NCBI RefSeq assembly: GCF_900110945.1
Contig: NZ_FOFL01000004.1
Span: 62,001 to 126,000 of the forward strand
Reading direction: 5' to 3'
Origin: Devosia sp. YR412
GTDB taxonomy: Bacteria > Pseudomonadota > Alphaproteobacteria > Rhizobiales > Devosiaceae
DNA length: 64,000 nt
A program made the position numbers and the translations under genes. Within the stretch, counting starts at the first letter, position 1, and the number at the start of each line of letters is the position of its first letter. Under the pieces are notes generated by a model that saw only the letters and a program-made list of their open reading frames with translations, was not told the origin of the DNA and made no database searches. This document shows, one piece after another, positions 60,786-64,000 of this stretch.

Positions 60786-63307
60786 CAGAACAGCCCGCCA
60801 CGCCCCAGGTTCGGATCAACCCACTGGCCGGTGGAGGGATCATAGACCAGCTGGGCGCTGCCCCCGCCCTGCCCCTGGTTGAAGCCGGGCTGGTTGACAA
60901 AGCCGGAGTCATACTGCTGCTGCATCATCTGCTGGCGTTGGATGGCATCCACCGTATTGACGTCGATGCCGATCACCGAGGTCATCAGGTTCGGACCGGT
61001 GCCCGGCTTGAAGGCTTCCTCGATGCCCGCTTCGCCCTCGAAGGCCTTGACGCCAGAATTGGGATTGATCCAGGCATTGGTCATGCCGGACGGCTCGACG
61101 AAAGGCGTCGCCGGCTTGCCTTCGAGCGCCTTGGCCATGAAGCTGGTGAAAATCGGCACGGCAAAGCTGCCGCCGGTCACCGACGAACCCATCGAGCGCG
61201 GCTGGTCGTAGCCGACATAGACGCCCACGGCGAGTTCCGGCGTGAAGCCGACGAACCAGGCGTCCTTATAGTCATTGGTGGTGCCAGTCTTGCCGGCCAC
61301 CGGACGGTTGAGCACCTTGGCGGCGGTACCGGTGCCGCGCTGCACCACGCCTTCCATCATCGAGGTGATCTGATAGGCGGTCATCGGATCGAGCACCTGC
61401 TCGCGATTGTCGATGATCGTGGGTTCACCCTGCCCGGTCCAGGCCTCGCTGGAACAGCCCTGGCAGAGCCGCTGGTCATGCTTGTAAACGGTGACGCCAT
61501 AGCGGTCCTGCACGCGGTCGATCAGCGTCGGCACGATCTTGCGGCCGCCATTGGCGATGGTGGCATAGGCGGCGGTCATCCGCATGTCGGTGGTTTCGCC
61601 GGCGCCCAGCGCCATGGCCAGCACCGGCTGCATCGAGTCATAGACGCCGAACAGCCGCGCATATTCCGAGATCAGCGGCATGCCGATATCCTTGGCCAGC
61701 CGCACCGTCATGACGTTACGGCTTCGCTCGATGCCGCGGCGCAGCGTCTGCGGACCGTAGAATTCCTGCGCATAGTTTTCCGGCCGCCAGATCGAACCGT
61801 CGCCATTGCGGATTTCCACCGGCGCATCCAGCACCACCGAAGCCGGCGTATAGCCATTGTCCAGCGCCGCCGCATAGACGATCGGCTTGAACGACGAACC
61901 CGGCTGGCGCAGCGCCTGCGTGGCACGATTGAACTCGCTCATCGCATAGGAAAAGCCGCCGACCATGGCCAGCACGCGGCCGGTGCGCGGATCCATCGCC
62001 ACCAGCGCACCCTCGATCTCGGGCACCTGTTCCAGCGTATAGATGCCGGTCTTGCCGGACACCGGCGAGACATAGACCACGTCGCCGACCTTGAGGATGT
62101 CCTGCAGCGGCTTCGAGACCCATTTGATCTCCGGCCCCGACAGCGTGCCCAGGGTCCGCTCGTCGCCCACGGCATTGTCGGCCAGATTATCGGGCCGCAG
62201 CCCGATCTGCGCCTCATTGCCATTCATCGACAGCACCACGGCCAGCTGCCATTCCGGCACGTCGCTGAGCGGAATGATCTTGGCGACGTCAGCGCCCCAG
62301 TCTTCGCCCACCTCGATCGTCGCCACCGGCGCGCGGAAACCCTTGGTGTGGTCGTAGGAGATCAAGCCATCCATCAGCGCGCGGCGGGCATATTCCTGCA
62401 GCCGCGGTTCCAGCGTCGTGCGCACCGACAAGCCGCCGCCATACAGCTGGTCCTCGCCATAGAGCTTGGCCAGTTCGCGGCGCACTTCTTCGGTGAAATA
62501 TTCGGCCGAATAGAGCTGGCTGCCACCGGCGCGCGGAATGACATTGAGCGGCTCGTCCTTGGCAATGGACGCCTCTTCCAGCGTCGCATAGCCATTCTCC
62601 ACCATGCGATCGATCACCCAGTTGCGGCGCTCGATAGCGGCCTGCGGGCGACGGAACGGATGGTAATTGTTCGGACCCTTGGGCAGCGCCGCGATATAGG
62701 CCGCTTCGCTCAGCGTCAGCTGATACAGCGCCTTGTCGAAATAATTCAGCGCCGCCGCCGCCACGCCATAGGAGTTCAGTCCGAGGAAAATCTCGTTGAG
62801 ATAGAGCTCGAGAATGCGGTCCTTGGAAAAGGTCGATTCGATGCGGATGGCCAGCAGCGCTTCCTGGATCTTGCGATCCCAGGTTTGCTCGGAGCTGAGC
62901 AGGAAGTTCTTGGCCACCTGCTGGGTGATCGACGAACCGCCACCCTGAATGGCCGAATTGCCATCCATGCGGGCGAGCAGGTTATCGCGCGCCGCGCGGA
63001 CCAGACCATCCAGCGCAATGCCGCCGTGGCTGTAAAAATCCTTGTCCTCGGCCGAAAGGAAGGCATGCACCAGCAGCGGCGGCACCGTCTCGATCGGCTG
63101 GAACAGCCGGCGCTCGCGGGCAAATTCGGCCAGCAGCGTGCCATCGGCCGCATGCACGCGCGTGGTCACCGGCGGCTGGTAATCCTTGAGCACGGTATAA
63201 TCTGGCAGATCGGCAGCAACCGTGGTGAGGTACACCGCCGCCACGCCGACCCCGGCCAGCGCGGCGAACATCGAAAACCCAAAAATCCAGCCGAGCAAGC
63301 GCAACAT
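60785..63307 (-). CDS. mrcA: Penicillin-binding protein 1A (bifunctional)
   Basis: Class A PBP, 840 residues. An N-terminal membrane anchor is followed by the glycosyltransferase domain with SAEDKDFYSHGGIALDG and IQGGGSSITQQVAKN, an OB-like insert, and the transpeptidase domain with PGSSFKPIVYAAAL (SxxK), SRNVMTVRL (SxN) and AGKTGTTNDYKDAWFVG (KTG). A Gln-rich disordered C-terminus follows. It builds and cross-links peptidoglycan and is co-transcribed with the amidase upstream. Confidence 0.97.
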   Translation of the reverse strand: MLRLLGWIFGFSMFAALAGVGVAAVYLTTVAADLPDYTVLKDYQPPVTTRVHAADGTLLAEFARERRLFQPIETVPPLLVHAFLSAEDKDFYSHGGIALDGLVRAARDNLLARMDGNSAIQGGGSSITQQVAKNFLLSSEQTWDRKIQEALLAIRIESTFSKDRILELYLNEIFLGLNSYGVAAAALNYFDKALYQLTLSEAAYIAALPKGPNNYHPFRRPQAAIERRNWVIDRMVENGYATLEEASIAKDEPLNVIPRAGGSQLYSAEYFTEEVRRELAKLYGEDQLYGGGLSVRTTLEPRLQEYARRALMDGLISYDHTKGFRAPVATIEVGEDWGADVAKIIPLSDVPEWQLAVVLSMNGNEAQIGLRPDNLADNAVGDERTLGTLSGPEIKWVSKPLQDILKVGDVVYVSPVSGKTGIYTLEQVPEIEGALVAMDPRTGRVLAMVGGFSYAMSEFNRATQALRQPGSSFKPIVYAAALDNGYTPASVVLDAPVEIRNGDGSIWRPENYAQEFYGPQTLRRGIERSRNVMTVRLAKDIGMPLISEYARLFGVYDSMQPVLAMALGAGETTDMRMTAAYATIANGGRKIVPTLIDRVQDRYGVTVYKHDQRLCQGCSSEAWTGQGEPTIIDNREQVLDPMTAYQITSMMEGVVQRGTGTAAKVLNRPVAGKTGTTNDYKDAWFVGFTPELAVGVYVGYDQPRSMGSSVTGGSFAVPIFTSFMAKALEGKPATPFVEPSGMTNAWINPNSGVKAFEGEAGIEEAFKPGTGPNLMTSVIGIDVNTVDAIQRQQMMQQQYDSGFVNQPGFNQGQGGGSAQLVYDPSTGQWVDPNLGRGGLF

Positions 63308-63474
63308 ATATACGTATCTCTCCCGGAAAGCCCTGTGGCCTGCCGTAAACCAGAACCCCGCCGCCTGCCCCTAAGCGCCGGATTCACCGCAGAATCATAG
63401 CAGATTGCGCCGCCAATTGGCATCACAAGCCAGCAAGCCCAACGCTTGCCAAGCGCCGTGACGCAATTGTCACA

Positions 63475-64000
63475 TCACTCGTCGGGGACCATGCTGTCGA
63501 AATAGCTCGAAATCCCCCGCGCCAGCGCATCGGCGGTCCGGTCCTGCCATTCGCCCTGCAGCAGATTGGCCATGTCATCGGCATTGCTGAGGAAACCAAG
63601 CTCCAGCAGCACCGAGGGCACATCCGGCGCCTGCAGCACCAAAAAGTCGGCCTGCCGCACCGGGAAGCGGCGCAGTTCGACGCTCGGCTCGAGCTGATGC
63701 ACGATGGCCTGCGCCGCCACAAACGACTGATGCCGCATCTCGCGCCGCATCAGGTCGAGCAGGATATCCACCACTTCCGGCGCCATCTGCGGCATAGCGA
63801 AGCCGGCGATGATGTCGGTCTTGTTCTCGTTGTCGGCCAGCACCTTATCGAGCACGTCGGTAGCATTCTCGTCGCGCGTATAGACACTGGCGCCGCGAAT
63901 TTCCGGCTGCTGGAAACTGTCGGCATGCAGCGAGATGAAGAGGTCGGCCTTGTTGGTCCGCGCCAGCGCCACGCGCTCTTCGAGCCGCAGGAACGTATCG
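63475..64000 (-). CDS. amiC: N-acetylmuramoyl-L-alanine amidase, N-terminus cut by right edge
   Basis: The C-terminal 174 residues of an Amidase_3 domain; the frame stays open to base 64000 (DTFLRLEERVALARTN is visible beyond the internal GTG at 63972). Zinc His is in LFISLHADSF and the catalytic Glu in VLLELGFLSNADD. It cleaves the amide between muramic acid and the stem peptide during cell separation. The gene name is by family; AmiA/B/C cannot be told apart from this part. Confidence 0.9.
   Translation of the reverse strand, partial: DTFLRLEERVALARTNKADLFISLHADSFQQPEIRGASVYTRDENATDVLDKVLADNENKTDIIAGFAMPQMAPEVVDILLDLMRREMRHQSFVAAQAIVHQLEPSVELRRFPVRQADFLVLQAPDVPSVLLELGFLSNADDMANLLQGEWQDRTADALARGISSYFDSMVPDE

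Overview
The window looks like a chromosomal segment of an alphaproteobacterium of the order Hyphomicrobiales (Rhizobiales), most like Devosia or a near relative. This is inferred from GC-rich DNA, the clpP-clpX-lon-hupB-tRNA-Val-tRNA-Asp gene order, an rhizobial-type SUF operon preceded by an Irr-type iron control element, GTG/TTG starts and dispersed palindromic repeats. Species cannot be fixed without a database search.

Region 1 (1-9300) is the right arm of an integrated phage-like element. It ends at a tyrosine integrase whose gene abuts the 3' end of tRNA-Asp. It carries an excisionase-like gene, a repressor-like gene with an operator array, a three-gene coupled operon with small HTH proteins behind two identical inverted repeats, a receiver-less LuxR-type regulator, phage tail-fibre-like genes, a lipoprotein/membrane protein pair and several unknown genes. 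A large unknown gene runs off the left edge.

Region 2 (9301-23012) is the old core order tRNA-Asp, tRNA-Val, hupB, lon, clpX, clpP, all on the minus strand. It is interrupted by two cargo blocks: a TetR/TetA-type efflux unit (two MFS pumps and a TetR repressor with three evenly spaced operators) between hupB and lon, and arginase plus two citrate-synthase-family genes and a DUF1801 gene between lon and clpX. lon has a good RpoH-type promoter.

Region 3 (22851-31130) holds small genes, a decayed toxin-antitoxin pair with one frameshift in each gene, a YciI-like protein, a cytochrome P450, NAD(P)HX repair (nnr), trigger factor, tRNA-Leu and the nitrogen-control pair glnB-glnA behind an NtrC-type site and a sigma-54 promoter.

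Region 4 (31131-41287) holds a PilZ protein, an ABC-F ATPase with a candidate leader peptide, topoisomerase IV parE, a DEAD-box RNA helicase, a GGDEF cyclase and aroA. Two families of intergenic palindromic repeats occur here and at 13.6 kb.

Region 5 (41288-51765) is a nine-gene SUF iron-sulfur assembly operon (nifS-like, sufB, a coiled-coil ORF, a cupin, sufC, sufD, sufS, sufT-like, sufA) on the minus strand, diverging from an alpha/beta hydrolase and tyrS, followed by an intact ParD-like antitoxin with a ParE-like toxin broken by two in-frame stops.

Region 6 (51766-64000) is envelope and translation: a giant AsmA/DUF3971-type protein, a 1-Cys Bcp-like peroxiredoxin, an M23 peptidase, prfB with the classic +1 programmed frameshift, a soluble double-PAS chemoreceptor, a peptide-deformylase homologue lacking two metal ligands, PBP1A (mrcA) and an N-acetylmuramoyl-L-alanine amidase cut by the right edge. 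Several convergent neighbours overlap by exactly four bases in their stop codons.
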